A stretch of 64,000 bases of DNA from Chionis minor (lineage: Eukaryota; Chordata; Aves; Charadriiformes; Chionididae). The stretch covers positions 338,880-402,879 of the forward strand of contig VZSF01002926.1 in assembly GCA_013398295.1 (NCBI GenBank). Reading direction: 5' to 3'. The position numbers were made by a program, and so were the translations under genes. Positions 38,001 to 45,700 of this stretch are shown one piece after another (within the stretch, counting starts at the first letter, position 1; each line of letters starts with the position of its first letter). The notes beneath the pieces are model-generated. The model made no database searches. It was not told the DNA's origin and saw nothing but the letters and a program-made list of their open reading frames with translations.

Positions 38001-40896
38001 ACAATATCCAAAGCTATTCTCTCATTCCACTAGGACTCTAGCAAAAGATTTTTGGGTAACGGCTCATGACCTCTCTTTGTTGTGCCTTGCAGTATTGGTA
38101 TATGGCATATATGCTGGTTTAACTATTTGTATTGTTAATTATACTTTTAGTACTAAAGCATAAATACACTTTTAGTACTTAGACAAACATGGTTTAATAT
38201 TCTTCTCAGGTACGTTTTTTCTGACAGAGGCCTGATGAAGCCAGCAGGCTCAGCTGAACTTCTGCTGAGCTACTGATTTCAGGAAATGTTATAGGCACTT
38301 TCTTCCCTTTCCCACAGACTCGTGGAACTTCATTAGGGTAACCTAAATTAGCTGGGATTAGGCTAAGGGTTGCACTGACTGAAGATTTGGATAAGCGAGA
38401 ACCCAGGGAGGAGGTATTTTTCCATAACTAATTCTTGATTTATTTTTTTTTCTCCTCCCTCTCCTCATATTACTCAAGGAACAACATCAGGCCCTTTTGT
38501 ATCAATTAGTACAGCAACAACATCACCACCACCAACACCATCAGTCTGAAGTACAGCAATTGCAGATTACTGGAGGGGCACAGATACCCCTGAACAGCTT
38601 ACTTCCAGGCACCCAGGCCTCACCACTTAATGCAGCTACTACCAACCCATTCCTTACAATTCATGGAGATAATGCAGCTCAGAAGGTGACAGTAAGTACA
38701 CTTCTCACCTCGTTTTCACTGTGGTACCTCCATGAGGTAACTAAAAGATAAGAAGAGTTACGTGGGTGTATTCACAACTCAAGGATGGTAGAGTTTTTCT
38801 TTTTTTCTTTTTCTTGAGCCTTGGGCTGCGCTTAGTGAGGTTCAGAACTCTGAGAACTTGTAGTAGCATACACCTAACCTGTCTGGTGCACACTCCTGCT
38901 TCCCTGGATCGGGACACCAACCCAGTGACCCTTGCCTTCCTCTTTAATTACAACTGCAGCCCTAGTACTCCTCCCCCCGCCTTCTCCCCTAGCTTTGTGT
39001 CCACTCTTCTGTGGATCATTCCTTTGGTCACCTTACTTGAAGAGTCTGTCCTGGCCAGGCCTCAGGCACTGTGAACCAGCAGAGATTAGTCGATGACTTG
39101 AGAGATGAAGAGCTTGTGCTGGGAAGGTGCAGTAGGAGAATGGGCTTGGTTCTTGGCTCTTGGTTCTTGCGTGGGAAGATGAGGCTGTACACTGGGAGGC
39201 TGAGCAACTCCTTTGCTTGATAGAGTACTAAAACCTTTCCTAGACAGTTAAGGAAATGACGCATTTTTCTGGCAATGATGTTCCATTGTCTCCAGCATTT
39301 GCCAGTAAACTCCATTTCCAAGACAGGAATGCTTTCTTCAGGGAGTTAGAGAATAGACTTCATTCTCTAAGGGTCATACAATTAAGGTAACAGAGGATGA
39401 AGGGAAGGAGCATGTGGAGCTTTTAAAAACCAAGAATGAATACAGCAGGAAGACAGAGTTCCAGTATTCCTTGGAAGACATCAAGGGACAGTGGTAGTGA
39501 GAAAAGGGAGGCTTGTTTGCAATAGCCGGCAGGAAGATACCGGTCCCCTCTGCGCACCCACAGCCAAAGCCTCCAGCTACTTTAGGGACACGGTGGTGGA
39601 GAAGGACTCAGGCAGCTGGGCTTTTGTGGTACTTCCCAAACATAAGGTGAGACACAAACCATTATGATGAATTTTCAAGACAGTTTTCCTGGAAACAGCT
39701 CCCTTCCATTCAGAAATACGAGTGTTTACTTTTATTAAGCTTTGTGCATGGTCCTTGTCACTTTCTAGTTTGGTCTGTTGCTGTGATGTTGCAACCATAC
39801 TGCAAACTGCAGAATTCCGGTAAGATGGCGTTCCTTTCCAGCCACTGCCCATCAGAGCAGAAGAGCTCTATCACTGGGGTGTGCCCAGTGCCTTGCCTTC
39901 ATTGAGAAATGTCCACAGTTTGTTCTAGTATATTTAAAATTATCTTCCCTCATTTTCTAAAAATGAGTGAATGGAATTGAGATCCTACATTTAGTTTGCA
40001 TCAGAACAAGCTATTCTATATGTGACCTTATTTTGAATTTTTGAAATGGCTATTAGTAGGTTTGGACGGCGTGACCGGGCAGAACTAGTGCATTTTACAA
40101 ATACGCAGTTACAATTTTAGTTTTGTTCTTATAACAGCTGTAAACAATTCCAGGAAATCTCAGAACATCTTTCGAACAAACCATGAGAAATAAATTTCTT
40201 TTGAAATTGTAGAATTGAGACAGACTGTGCACTGGATTGTTGAACTACTTCAATCCAAAAAAAGACTTTTAAATAAATTCTCTATTTGATGAAAGTTTCA
40301 ATATTTTAATCTCAGTTCGAGTTGGAACAGGTTTTCAGGCATTTCTGAATGCTCAGTGAATGAGATGAGGTTTTTGCCCAGTCCTGTTCAATACTGCAGG
40401 AAATGTCTTTGTAGCAATTTATGAAAGAAAGGTAAACGTGACAAGAGCAAATTGGAAATTGTTTCTGTTCTGATGGAGAAGTGTAGACTTGGGCCCTCTC
40501 CAGTGAGTGGAACGTAGCAGAGGTCGCCTGGCATTTGTCTTGACCATCGTGCAGTTCTAAGGAGAGATCAACAGCCAGAACAGCAAGTCTTGGTGAATGA
40601 AAGTTGAGGCAAAATTAGCGTTTTCTAATGGTAGCTGTGGTGATCTTCTTATGAGTTGCTTCAGTGTAGGACCACTCCTTTAATTACTCTTTCCTTTCCC
40701 ACTTTCTATTCTACAATACATGATTTTTCTTTAGAATGCAAAAGTTACTATTTAGATAGCTCTAGTAAATGTACCGCTTTGTCATGTGTATTAATTTTAC
40801 TTAACTCTGTATTTTATAATCTGATTTTTAGAAGTATTTTCTCTTACACAGAGGCTCAATGATAAAACTGGACCAGTTGCGTCAGAGAAGAGTTGA
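1914..40896 (+). CDS. MLLT10: MLLT10 (AF10) 3' half, spliced, partial
   Basis: This is the C-terminal half of AF10, a nuclear protein that reads histone H3 through N-terminal PHD fingers (outside the window) and recruits the H3K79 methyltransferase DOT1L through its octapeptide-motif/leucine-zipper segment. The exons are 1914-2092, 23782-23854, 28353-28507, 30380-30568, 30982-31070, 31196-31557, 37599-37701, 38479-38691 and 40852-40896. All have AG acceptors and GT donors. Their phases chain without error from 23782 to the TGA at 40894. The order seen is a Ser/Thr/Pro-rich stretch, the octapeptide motif EQLLERQW, a leucine zipper, a Gly/Ala/Val-rich low-complexity segment, a Gln/His-rich segment, and a short tail ending in EKS. 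The residue pattern matches vertebrate AF10 closely. AF17 (MLLT6), the paralogue, shares the zipper but not this downstream text. One exon between 2092 and 23782 is not visible. The convergent DNAJC1 neighbour supports the assignment. Confidence 0.96.
3340..4030 (+). mobile_element. Ancient CR1-type LINE fossil, sense
   Basis: The plus strand keeps scattered but ordered similarity to the reverse-transcriptase and 3' part of old vertebrate CR1/L3 elements. The best stretch translates as [19 protein letters not shown] followed by EEFAGYARL (about 3565-3650). That parallels the RT palm block before and through the F/Y-A-D-D box, with the catalytic aspartates lost. Further along, ggtctgtgaaatcatgaaag (3921-3940) resembles another part of the same family. 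The ends are uncertain and no target duplication is visible. The recognition rests on remembered family pattern, not an alignment. Confidence 0.55.
9120..9171. repeat. Poly-T tract containing a 14-base N gap
   Basis: A run of T on both sides of 14 N (9138-9151) marks a homopolymer that the assembly did not resolve. Its true length is unknown. Any open frame across it (for example 9019-9276) is an artefact. Confidence 0.95.
10600..10760 (+). mobile_element. Ancient CR1/L3-type LINE fossil, 3' part
   Basis: The sequence actcattgccacaggaaatt (about 10692-10711), with the A-rich text before it, parallels the stretch near the end of the ORF2 frame in old vertebrate CR1/L3 elements. There the peptide reads like 'W.sLP.e'. 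No intact frame remains and the borders are approximate. A separate fragment of the same broad family lies near 3340-4030. Confidence 0.45.
17157..17664 (+). repeat. 5' LTR
   Basis: This LTR matches the 3' LTR with eight substitutions, all transitions by hand count, plus a 5-base insertion near 17608-17616. It contains a CCAAT box (17491-17495) 17 bases before a TATAAATA box (17513-17520), a normal LTR promoter layout. An AGTAAA near 17589 is a possible variant polyadenylation signal. The left four bases read AGAA where the 3' copy has TGTC, so the usual TG start is lost or replaced here. The right end is GGGACA, just before the primer-binding-site candidate. Confidence 0.9.
17672..17689 (+). 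promoter_or_regulatory. Candidate retroviral primer-binding site
   Basis: The 18-mer TGGCACTCCAGATGGGAC lies seven bases after the 5' LTR. It has the TGG start and GGGAC-type end typical of sites complementary to tRNA 3' ends (CCA). I could not assign the priming tRNA by eye. Confidence 0.6.
17811..17820 (+). promoter_or_regulatory. Candidate leader splice donor of the provirus
   Basis: GGCG|GTGAGT lies about 125 bases past the primer-binding-site candidate, where simple retroviruses place the donor for the spliced env message. It is a strong donor consensus. The element has lost most of env, so any use now would be with host or cryptic acceptors. Confidence 0.4.
18123..18257 (+). pseudogene. 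Gag matrix-like remnant
   Basis: A 44-codon frame starts at an ATG and includes [18 protein letters not shown] before stopping at 18255. The tryptophan-rich, charged text and its place between leader and capsid-like sequence fit the matrix part of a gamma-like Gag. The frame is broken on both sides by stops, so this is debris, not a working gene. Assignment is from position and character only. Confidence 0.4.
18813..19200 (+). pseudogene. Gag capsid-like remnant with frameshifts
   Basis: The frame 18813-19034 carries [14 protein letters not shown] and then a segment rich in Gln, Leu and Gly ending at a stop. The following DNA (19035-19200) continues in another frame with text such as a cluster of Glu residues and a [15 protein letters not shown] run. 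The order and spacing match the capsid region of gamma-like Gag proteins. Stops and frame changes show it is decayed. It sits immediately before the intact knuckle-containing frame. Confidence 0.55.
19219..19857 (+). CDS. Gag nucleocapsid-Env tail fused frame of provirus
   Basis: This open frame has 212 codons without a stop, long for this AT-rich intron. Residues 20-72 are Gly/Arg-rich. Residues 75-88 form a zinc knuckle, [14 protein letters not shown], with the CX2CX4HX4C spacing of retroviral nucleocapsids (19441-19482). After a polar linker, residues 138-180 look like the end of an Env transmembrane subunit. They contain a hydrophobic anchor [17 protein letters not shown] (153-169), then TRR and a short cytoplasmic tail. 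The deletion removing protease, polymerase and most of env therefore joins the two in one frame. The ATG is simply the first in the frame. In the provirus it would have been internal to gag. Whether any protein is made is unknown. Confidence 0.7.
   Translation: MKLLIRYVMMERWGGKRGNKEGWGCGPLSAAVIVDRRGGTRGGGREGWGGRGSGSPGARPGHGVRRGPPSGWNQCAICRQEGHWKNECTCREEKERKNQSGGAHLTMLEDSDNSQLAEEKRLKDLASKSNERKGIDFSWLISWLPNLNWLKQLFLIVVLIVIILILSCFMTRRLALCLSLDKQIIKDKNLQQIQMTKIDDNCFREIIRQKEN
19935..19944 (+). promoter_or_regulatory. Polypurine tract
   Basis: AAAGAGGGGA lies five bases before the 3' LTR start (TGTCTAAAG at 19950). That is the expected place for the primer of plus-strand DNA synthesis. Confidence 0.7.
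19950..20452 (+). repeat. 3' LTR
   Basis: This copy starts TGTC and ends GGCA, giving the canonical TG...CA borders. It keeps the CCAAT box (20284-20288) and TATAAATA box (20306-20313). It differs from the 5' copy by eight transitions and lacks a 5-base insertion present there. Being sense to MLLT10, its promoter and polyadenylation signals could act on the host gene. Confidence 0.92.
21097..21107. repeat. Short poly-C run
   Basis: A run of about 11 C follows a T-rich stretch in the intron. It is notable only as a place where sequencing and assembly often slip. Confidence 0.8.
22192..22647. other. Assembly gap (456 N)
   Basis: The sequence is unknown here. It is the best candidate place for the MLLT10 exon demanded by the phase mismatch. 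The DNA just to the right is richer in G+C and CpG than most of the intron, a common cause of sequencing dropout. Confidence 0.99.
22720..23100. promoter_or_regulatory. CpG-bearing pocket with octamer motif (candidate element)
   Basis: Beside the N gap, CpG dinucleotides are frequent compared with the surrounding intron (tttgtcgtg, gggcggcgt, cccggtcgg, gccggagcagcg, gaggggtcggaggtcgcc). An octamer ATTTGCAT at 22797-22804 is followed closely by a related ATGAAATTGCAT (22810-22821), a spacing seen in POU-factor sites. This is suggestive of a regulatory element, but the sequence alone does not prove function. Confidence 0.3.
23782..23854 (+). CDS. MLLT10: MLLT10 exon, Ser/Arg/Gly segment
   Basis: The exon follows TGCAG and ends at CACG|GTAAGC. 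Its 73 bases need one base from the previous exon to make an Asp codon. They encode [19 protein letters not shown], then SLSPR with a split Arg. The SPRGSLSPR text is a conserved stretch just before the octapeptide motif in AF10 and offers Ser-Pro sites that proline-directed kinases could use. It matches vertebrate AF10, with a Gly-Gly where mammals have Gly-Ser as I recall. Confidence 0.93.
23855..28352 (+). other. MLLT10: MLLT10 intron
   Basis: This intron of 4.5 kb is AT-rich. It contains a short CA/TA repeat near 23968-24010 (with ACGCGT in the middle), T runs near 26595 and 26870, and a TTTTCAACAG acceptor at the end. I see no recognisable gene or young transposon. Confidence 0.8.
28353..28507 (+). 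CDS. MLLT10: MLLT10 exon, octapeptide motif
   Basis: The exon starts after TTTTCAACAG and stops at GACA|GTAAGT. Its 155 bases enter with two bases pending and leave one base over. It encodes [15 protein letters not shown] and then the octapeptide motif inside [19 protein letters not shown]. In AF10 and AF17 this motif, with the zipper coded by the next exon, is the part that binds DOT1L and is kept in leukaemia fusions. All eight motif residues (EQLLERQW) are intact. Confidence 0.96.
28508..30379 (+). other. MLLT10: MLLT10 intron
   Basis: This intron of 1.87 kb is AT-rich with A and T runs near 29161 and 29513. Its last 320 bases (from 30058) have no stop in the frame of the following exon, which is treated as a finding. 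No repeat element is recognised. Confidence 0.85.
30380..30568 (+). CDS. MLLT10: MLLT10 exon, leucine zipper
   Basis: The exon follows TTACCTTAG and ends at AAGCAG|GTACGT, 189 bases with two bases finishing an Ile codon and one left over. It encodes a heptad-like coiled coil: [20 protein letters not shown], then a Lys-rich turn and [10 protein letters not shown]. Leu and Val fall at regular spacing. This is the zipper that pairs with DOT1L coiled coils. The last part ([15 protein letters not shown]) is Pro/Ser-rich. The frame is open far upstream into the intron. Confidence 0.97.
30569..30981 (+). other. MLLT10: MLLT10 intron
   Basis: This short intron of 413 bases is AT-rich and ends TTATCTTAG. 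Nothing else is seen in it. Confidence 0.9.
30982..31070 (+). CDS. MLLT10: MLLT10 exon, Ser-rich linker
   Basis: Its 89 bases complete an Ala codon and then encode [19 protein letters not shown] and [10 protein letters not shown], ending on a whole codon before GTAATT. The segment is a Ser/Asn-rich linker after the zipper, with no known fold. It matches vertebrate AF10 nearly residue for residue. Confidence 0.95.
31071..31195 (+). other. MLLT10: MLLT10 intron (125 bp)
   Basis: This is a minimal intron between GTAATT and TTTTTACACCAG. No other feature is seen. Confidence 0.93.
31196..31557 (+). CDS. MLLT10: MLLT10 exon, low-complexity Gly/Ala/Val segment
   Basis: At 362 bases this is the longest coding exon in the window. 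It encodes [19 protein letters not shown] at the start, then a Gly/Val/Ala-rich stretch with [17 protein letters not shown], and ends PLPTTLNN plus two bases of a Ser codon before GTAAGA. The region is predicted to be flexible in AF10 and lies after the DOT1L-binding part. It matches the family from end to end. Confidence 0.96.
32930..33250 (+). mobile_element. Ancient L2-like LINE fossil
   Basis: The plus-strand frame 32932-33123 includes LNCCNS and [15 protein letters not shown]. These resemble the C-terminal part of L2-type reverse transcriptases, where a 'rLDYCNSL' block is followed by 'rLQ.vQNaAaRil'. The DNA after it (ctgcaatgattccctatttt, 33139-33158) parallels the 'LHWLPv' block that comes next in that family. 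It is heavily decayed. The identity and ends are tentative. Confidence 0.42.
35024..36215 (-). mobile_element. CR1 LINE, 5'-truncated, antisense, defective
   Basis: The minus strand carries avian CR1 ORF2 from [15 protein letters not shown] (near 36212) through the RT block [12 protein letters not shown] (about 35826-35791) to [20 protein letters not shown] near 35200. The 3' UTR then ends in TGATTCTATGAT-type text at 35024-35035, the usual CR1 terminus. Defects are visible. There is a frameshift near 35745-35760. The RT box reads FAGD where CR1 normally has FADD (35556-35567). There is an abrupt jump from the RT/connection region to the C-terminal region at the ambiguous base 35334. It is truncated at its 5' end, as most CR1 copies are, and cannot move by itself. 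Confidence 0.93.
37599..37701 (+). CDS. MLLT10: MLLT10 exon, Gln-rich segment
   Basis: The exon follows AACCCCACAG and ends at TCA|GTAAGT. Its 103 bases finish a Ser codon and encode [19 protein letters not shown] followed by a run rich in Gln, His, Phe and Leu. The Gln-rich tail of AF10 begins here; such tracts support protein contacts in transcription complexes. It ends in phase 0. Confidence 0.95.
37702..38478 (+). other. MLLT10: MLLT10 intron
   Basis: This 777-base intron has a tandem direct repeat of ttcagtccca near 37912-37931 and a long C/T tract before an acceptor that reads TACTCAAG, with A rather than C or T at -3. Nothing else is seen. Confidence 0.9.
38479..38691 (+). CDS. MLLT10: MLLT10 exon, Gln/His repeat and C-terminal segment
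   Basis: Its 213 bases encode 71 whole codons, from [19 protein letters not shown] through [15 protein letters not shown] to [14 protein letters not shown], before GTAAGT. The His/Gln tract is encoded by mixed CAA, CAT, CAC and CAG codons (about 38509-38541), which limits slippage but still allows length change. The [13 protein letters not shown] text is highly typical of AF10. The acceptor has a weak -3 base but a strong pyrimidine tract. Confidence 0.96.
38692..40851 (+). other. MLLT10: MLLT10 last intron
   Basis: This 2.16 kb intron ends in TCTTACACAG. Its 38800-39900 part is richer in G+C. I recognise no repeat element or RNA gene in it. Confidence 0.88.
40852..40896 (+). CDS. MLLT10: MLLT10 terminal coding exon
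   Basis: The exon follows CTTACACAG and encodes [14 protein letters not shown] and a TGA stop (40894-40896). The last 14 residues match the AF10 C-terminus pattern, with small changes typical of a non-mammal. The exon continues as the 3' UTR. Confidence 0.95.
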   Translation, partial: RLNDKTGPVASEKS

Positions 40897-42134
40897 CATT
40901 TGAGTGATACTTGAGAACTGCATGTCCTGCTGTTATAGCACTTCGTCTGGCTGCAAACTGCAGTTTTCCTCTCTGCAGACTGAAGAAATGCAACAGGGAA
41001 CTCTTAACTGCACAGCAAAAGGCTAATAATTTTCATAAGGATATTTTTGGTAGGCTTTCATTTGCTTTCTTGTTGCACTAAAATGGATGTACTTTTTAAC
41101 GTTTCAGACTGTGAAGTAGATAAAACTCCGCAAACCATAATTATTTTGTCAATATGATGGTACTAAGTACAAAATTCAATCATAGAAAAACACATATTTG
41201 ACTTTTCAGTCCTAATCTTACAAATGTAAAGGCTGGTGAACTGCCTGCAGGCACGCGTTGCTTTGGTTTCAGAGCAGCAGTTTTGAGAACCAAACCACCC
41301 CAAGGCCAGCCCAGCCTCATCTTCTGCTGCAGTTGCAATATATCCTTTTACACCCAGCTTGTTGCGGCAGCCTGGACTTGCTGTTTGTCATTTCTTTTTT
41401 ACATGCCTGTTTTGAAACCTGACTCATAAGGGAATCCACTTCTGAACTTTTTATTCCTTCAAATTCCTGTTGTTATATAGTGGGAGTTTTTCCTGAGTAA
41501 GAATTACAGTACGGAATCCAAAGTGTATTAATTTTGGTGTAGGTTTTAGGGTTCTGAGGTTTTTAAAGGAACCGCTTTGGTTGCGGTGACAAAGTTCTCT
41601 TACCAGATGAGAAGGCCACACTGGAAGAAGTAGGTGTAGTGTTTGGCCTCAACCAAGTGCCTGTTGCTACCTCCGTTTCGTTGAAATGGCTGCAAACAGC
41701 TGACCATGCACTAGACGTGTCCTTGTTGCAGCAGGAATATTCTGTGTTGCACCAGCAGCCTTGTTGTTCTGCCTTTCCTAGAGGTGTTTATACCACTGTA
41801 GATAGCTCAGGCAGATTGTTACCTGGGTCACTTTTCACTAATAAATTACCAAAAAAGTGAGTATTTCCCACTAAAATTCACCAGTGGTTGAAACGGGTGA
41901 ACTCGTGTTACAACGCTTCCGACAGCAGCTGATTTCATGGCGAGAGTCTATGCAGTGCGGTGAAGGAGAGTTTCAATGGGGGTAATGACCACTAATCAAT
42001 GTTAAGGTGGGAATTATTAGAGGAAAAGACCCAGCTGTAATTAGACCTCCACTGTGTACTTATTTGGAAGAACATGTTAATTCTGCAATATGTTTCTTAG
42101 TTAAACATTGCACAGTTCTTACCTCATTTCTGTA

Positions 42135-42140
42135 AATAAA
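42135..42140 (+). terminator. MLLT10: MLLT10 proximal polyadenylation signal
   Basis: AATAAA in the context ctgtaaataaagttttgtg, followed by a T/G-rich stretch (tctgttttgtattgtg), is a plausible cleavage signal for a shorter 3' UTR. Confidence 0.6.
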
Positions 42141-42458
42141 GTTTTGTGAATCTGTTTTGTATTGTGAAGAATTCATAAGAAAACATTGATATTTTGATTT
42201 GTAATATTTCTAATTAGTAGATTTAATTGAAAAAGTAAAAATAATTTATTTTTATACGTTCTGGGGAATTTTTTAAAAATGTCACAAATCACTTTTGTAG
42301 ATACTTTACAAAAGTAAACCAGTGGTTTATTTTGCTTACTCAACCCACTGGTGGATATTCTGTAACAATTTGTACAAAAGGTAAGATGGAAATGTGCTGT
42401 TATTTTGACTAGATGTAAAATTCCAAGTGTATGAAAAGATATGTACAAAGCTTTTGTT

Positions 42459-42464
42459 AATAAA
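42459..42464 (+). terminator. MLLT10: MLLT10 distal polyadenylation signal
   Basis: AATAAA with a downstream GT-rich element (ctggttgtgtgaatgtgag, near 42488-42506) marks the likely main 3' end at about 42478-42485. After it no sign of the gene remains. Confidence 0.7.
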
Positions 42465-42766
42465 CTTTAATGATGTTTATAGTTGTATACTGGTTGTGTG
42501 AATGTGAGTCTCCTAGAAGAACGGAGTATTTTCATTACCATCCCAGGACAGGAATGATGTCAACTGCACTGGCCACGAAAGTTTATTACAACACGTTTTT
42601 TAAAATGTTTCTCATGTAAATTTTTGCTTTCAAGAGACACTGATGCAGCTGCGATAGTGTCCAGGCACATTTTTGCTTACTGGATGTCCAGTTGCAGCCC
42701 TGGGCCAGAGGCTGCTGTCACGAGTGTTCTCCTTTCATCCTTCAAAGAGAAATTACTGCAAAATTG

Positions 42767-42797
42767 TGGGAGGAGGAGGAGGAGGAGGGGGAGGAGT
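42767..42797. repeat. GGA-rich short tandem repeat
   Basis: A run of GGAGGA units with one GGGG interruption lies just past the MLLT10 3' end. The purine strand is +. Such G-run repeats can form G-quadruplexes, but only if the RNA or strand is exposed. Confidence 0.8.
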
Positions 42798-45700
42798 GAG
42801 CTGGTGCTGTAATGGCCCCAGTTCACTTTGAAGCGATTTGTTAAGAGCTCTGCGGAGATGGGATGCAGTTTTTACATGGTGCCCATGTTAAAGTGAGCGA
42901 GGCCTTTGGTTCTTGCTGTAATTTTTGTATTGTATTTTCTGTCAAACCAGCTCAGCTGTTTTTTTTTTCCCCCCAGGAATTTTGCTTATTGTCCGTGGAG
43001 GGGCTGGTAAACACACAGCTGAACTCCTGGTCTTTTATTTCCCAGGCAGCAAGGAGGAACTTGACCCTTCCCCTACTGTCACGTGAAGATAAAATGTCAG
43101 TTCGGCAGACAGGGGATGCGTTATGGCTCCCTCATGATTTTTAGCCCCTTGCTAGTCCAGTGCAGCCTCCGGCTGACACTGGCTTTTGGAACAAGCAGCA
43201 GAGCTGCCACAGGCCTGTGCCATTGCTATTTCCATCTGCTCAGGTCCTGAGGATTGAATAGATGTGTTTCATTTTCCAGTGGGGAAAAGCGGAGTCCTGA
43301 AAGAAGGCAGGTACGTGAGCCAGCTCAGAACTAACAGTAGCAGAACATGAAACATCACCTGGCACAGCTCCGGGCATCACTAACCCCCACCCTCCCCAGC
43401 CATCAGGGCTAGAAAAGATCCCCTGTGTTCTAGGGGCAGCAGACGAGTGTTTTGCGCTGTAAGGCGACGAGGCTCACAAACAAGACTAGCTGATCAGAAA
43501 GCATTTCTATGGATTAAACCTCTGCACCGTCTCGGCGAGCTGCAGAACTGGGTACTACCTTTCTCCTGGCTCTGTTGGGCCTCGCCTGTTGTTAGTGCTA
43601 AGAAGGGAGGGCGTATCGCCCACGCTGCTTCTGCTCCGCCCTCTCAGACCTGTAGCTGAGGGGCAGGAAATGCCCAAGGCCTCCCCCAGCAGGAGGCCAG
43701 GCCCGCAGGGGCTCCCCGTGTCCCTTCTACCAGAGGCACGGACGGGGGGTTACGCTACTTCTGCTTCAGTCAGGGACCCAGGCTGAAGCCAAAACTTCCC
43801 CTGGTAGACAAGCAGCATCGACAAGTCACCTTGCTCCTACTGGAGCAGTACCCTAGAAGCCAGTGGAAGTGGCAAGTCCTGCTTTTCCTTTGCTTCTTTT
43901 ATTTGAGAGGGATTGCCTAAACTCCACTATCCATCTCCTGGGAAGATGCAGAGAAGCACAGAAGGGCCAAAGTTGGAAATGCTAGCGAGACTGTCATATT
44001 CAGGACAGTCTCAAAATCCCAACTTAGAGAGTGGTGCCGGAAGTCCAAGATAGCAATGGATGTTTTGTAAAACTTGTACTCGTAGTCCCCGTGGACCGAC
44101 AATCAACAGCAGGGAAATAATGAAAAGGACAGTTCTGACATCTCAACAACAATCCAATTCACTAGCCCTTTAAAGAAAAAGACCACATCAAAGCCAAGTT
44201 CATGTGAGGGCCAGATGCAGCCAAAACCAACCTTGTTTCAATGATTTTGCAGATCCCGACATCAAAGATGATGGTCTGTGGCTGATTTGGAACCACTTCA
44301 GCAGAAGCCGACACTGCTGTCCCTGTGGAATGTTTCTGATGCCAAAGCAGCCCAAGCTGCTACGCAGGTCCCTGGCAGCCACGTCACCGGTTACTGAGCT
44401 GCCCTCGGACGTGTCGGCAGCAGCGCTGGGTTCAGTGTCACGAGAGCAGCACAGATGAAATGGGCTGCATTGCAGAAGAGTTTCGTGTTAACAGGCTTTT
44501 GAACTTTCTGCTGTTTTTTTTAACCCAAAACCCAGCTTTATTGACAACACTGACAAGACACCTTATGGCATACAGGAGCCAACTAATTCTGGACAGCCTG
44601 TGACATCTCAAATCCTGGTTTTATCAACTCTACCCATTCAGGCTGTGTTAGTAGGAGCTCCTCGCAGCAATGTGGTTGTGTGACATCTGACTGACTTGTT
44701 TTCTGGTGCCTGTTTTTCATAAGCTGCGCTGAAAATCTCACTGTTGGTTCTACCTAAAGGAGAGCTCTTTTACAGTCAAACACTCAATGTTTCTGTTGTT
44801 TTCAGGCTGTCATCTCCTAAACAGGTCATGTTAAAAAAAATTAAAAATTATTTCAGGGAAGATTTTGCCATTAGTTCGTACATTGTCAGCTGTAAAGTTG
44901 AGAATAACAGTCCCAACATTCAGATCTACAGGATATTGCAGAACAGCATTTGTTAGTCTTTCTTTGAAAATTAAACCTAAATTAAAACACTATTAACCTT
45001 TACAGCATCTCAGTCATAGTCTACTCACACACTCGTATATGGCTGTCAGGCTATTATTTAACAAAATCCTGATGCCTTATCTTGGCATTTGGACTGTATC
45101 CTGAGCACGATACGGCAATACTGCCCTCCCTAGCTAGTCTGCCCCATTCCATAGCATCCTGCCTATCCCAGCATTAGGGACACACAAAGATGCTGAAAAC
45201 AGACTCGGCTCAGATGCATTTGGGGTGCAAGTCACAGTACAGAAGCTACAGCATAGGCCCTCTAAGCCTGAAAGCTCTTCACGCACAAAGTTACAGTGCA
45301 AAAGGCACTTTGAGGTACAGCTCACAACTGCCCAGGAAACTCAAAATACTTTGTTCGCAGGCAAGTATCAACATTACTTGCGGAAAATTTGCATCCCGTG
45401 CTAGAACCGAAGTTGGAAGTTGCTTAAATCCCAAGCCTCGAGTGACCTCGATTCTCATTGGCAGGAATTTTTTGAAAAACAGTAGCTTTGGTGGTGGATA
45501 CCAGAACCACGACAAAGCAAAACCTGAGTAGCCTCATGGCGGCTGGCTGCAGTTCACTGCACCACACCTCCGTGATCACAGACGGCAGCCACGGCCAGAA
45601 GGGCCTGCAATCTCATCACGCAAAAAAACCCCAGCAACCCCCGGAGAGGACCCTGGGAAGGCCTGGAGATCTCAGACTCTTACCCATACCCCCCTCCTCC

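Larger units (their letters stand above)
40897..42480 (+). other. MLLT10: MLLT10 3' UTR
   Basis: The untranslated part runs about 1.6 kb to a polyadenylation signal. It is AT-rich toward the end. Two AATAAA signals are present. No microRNA hairpin or conserved structural motif was identified by eye. Confidence 0.75.
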
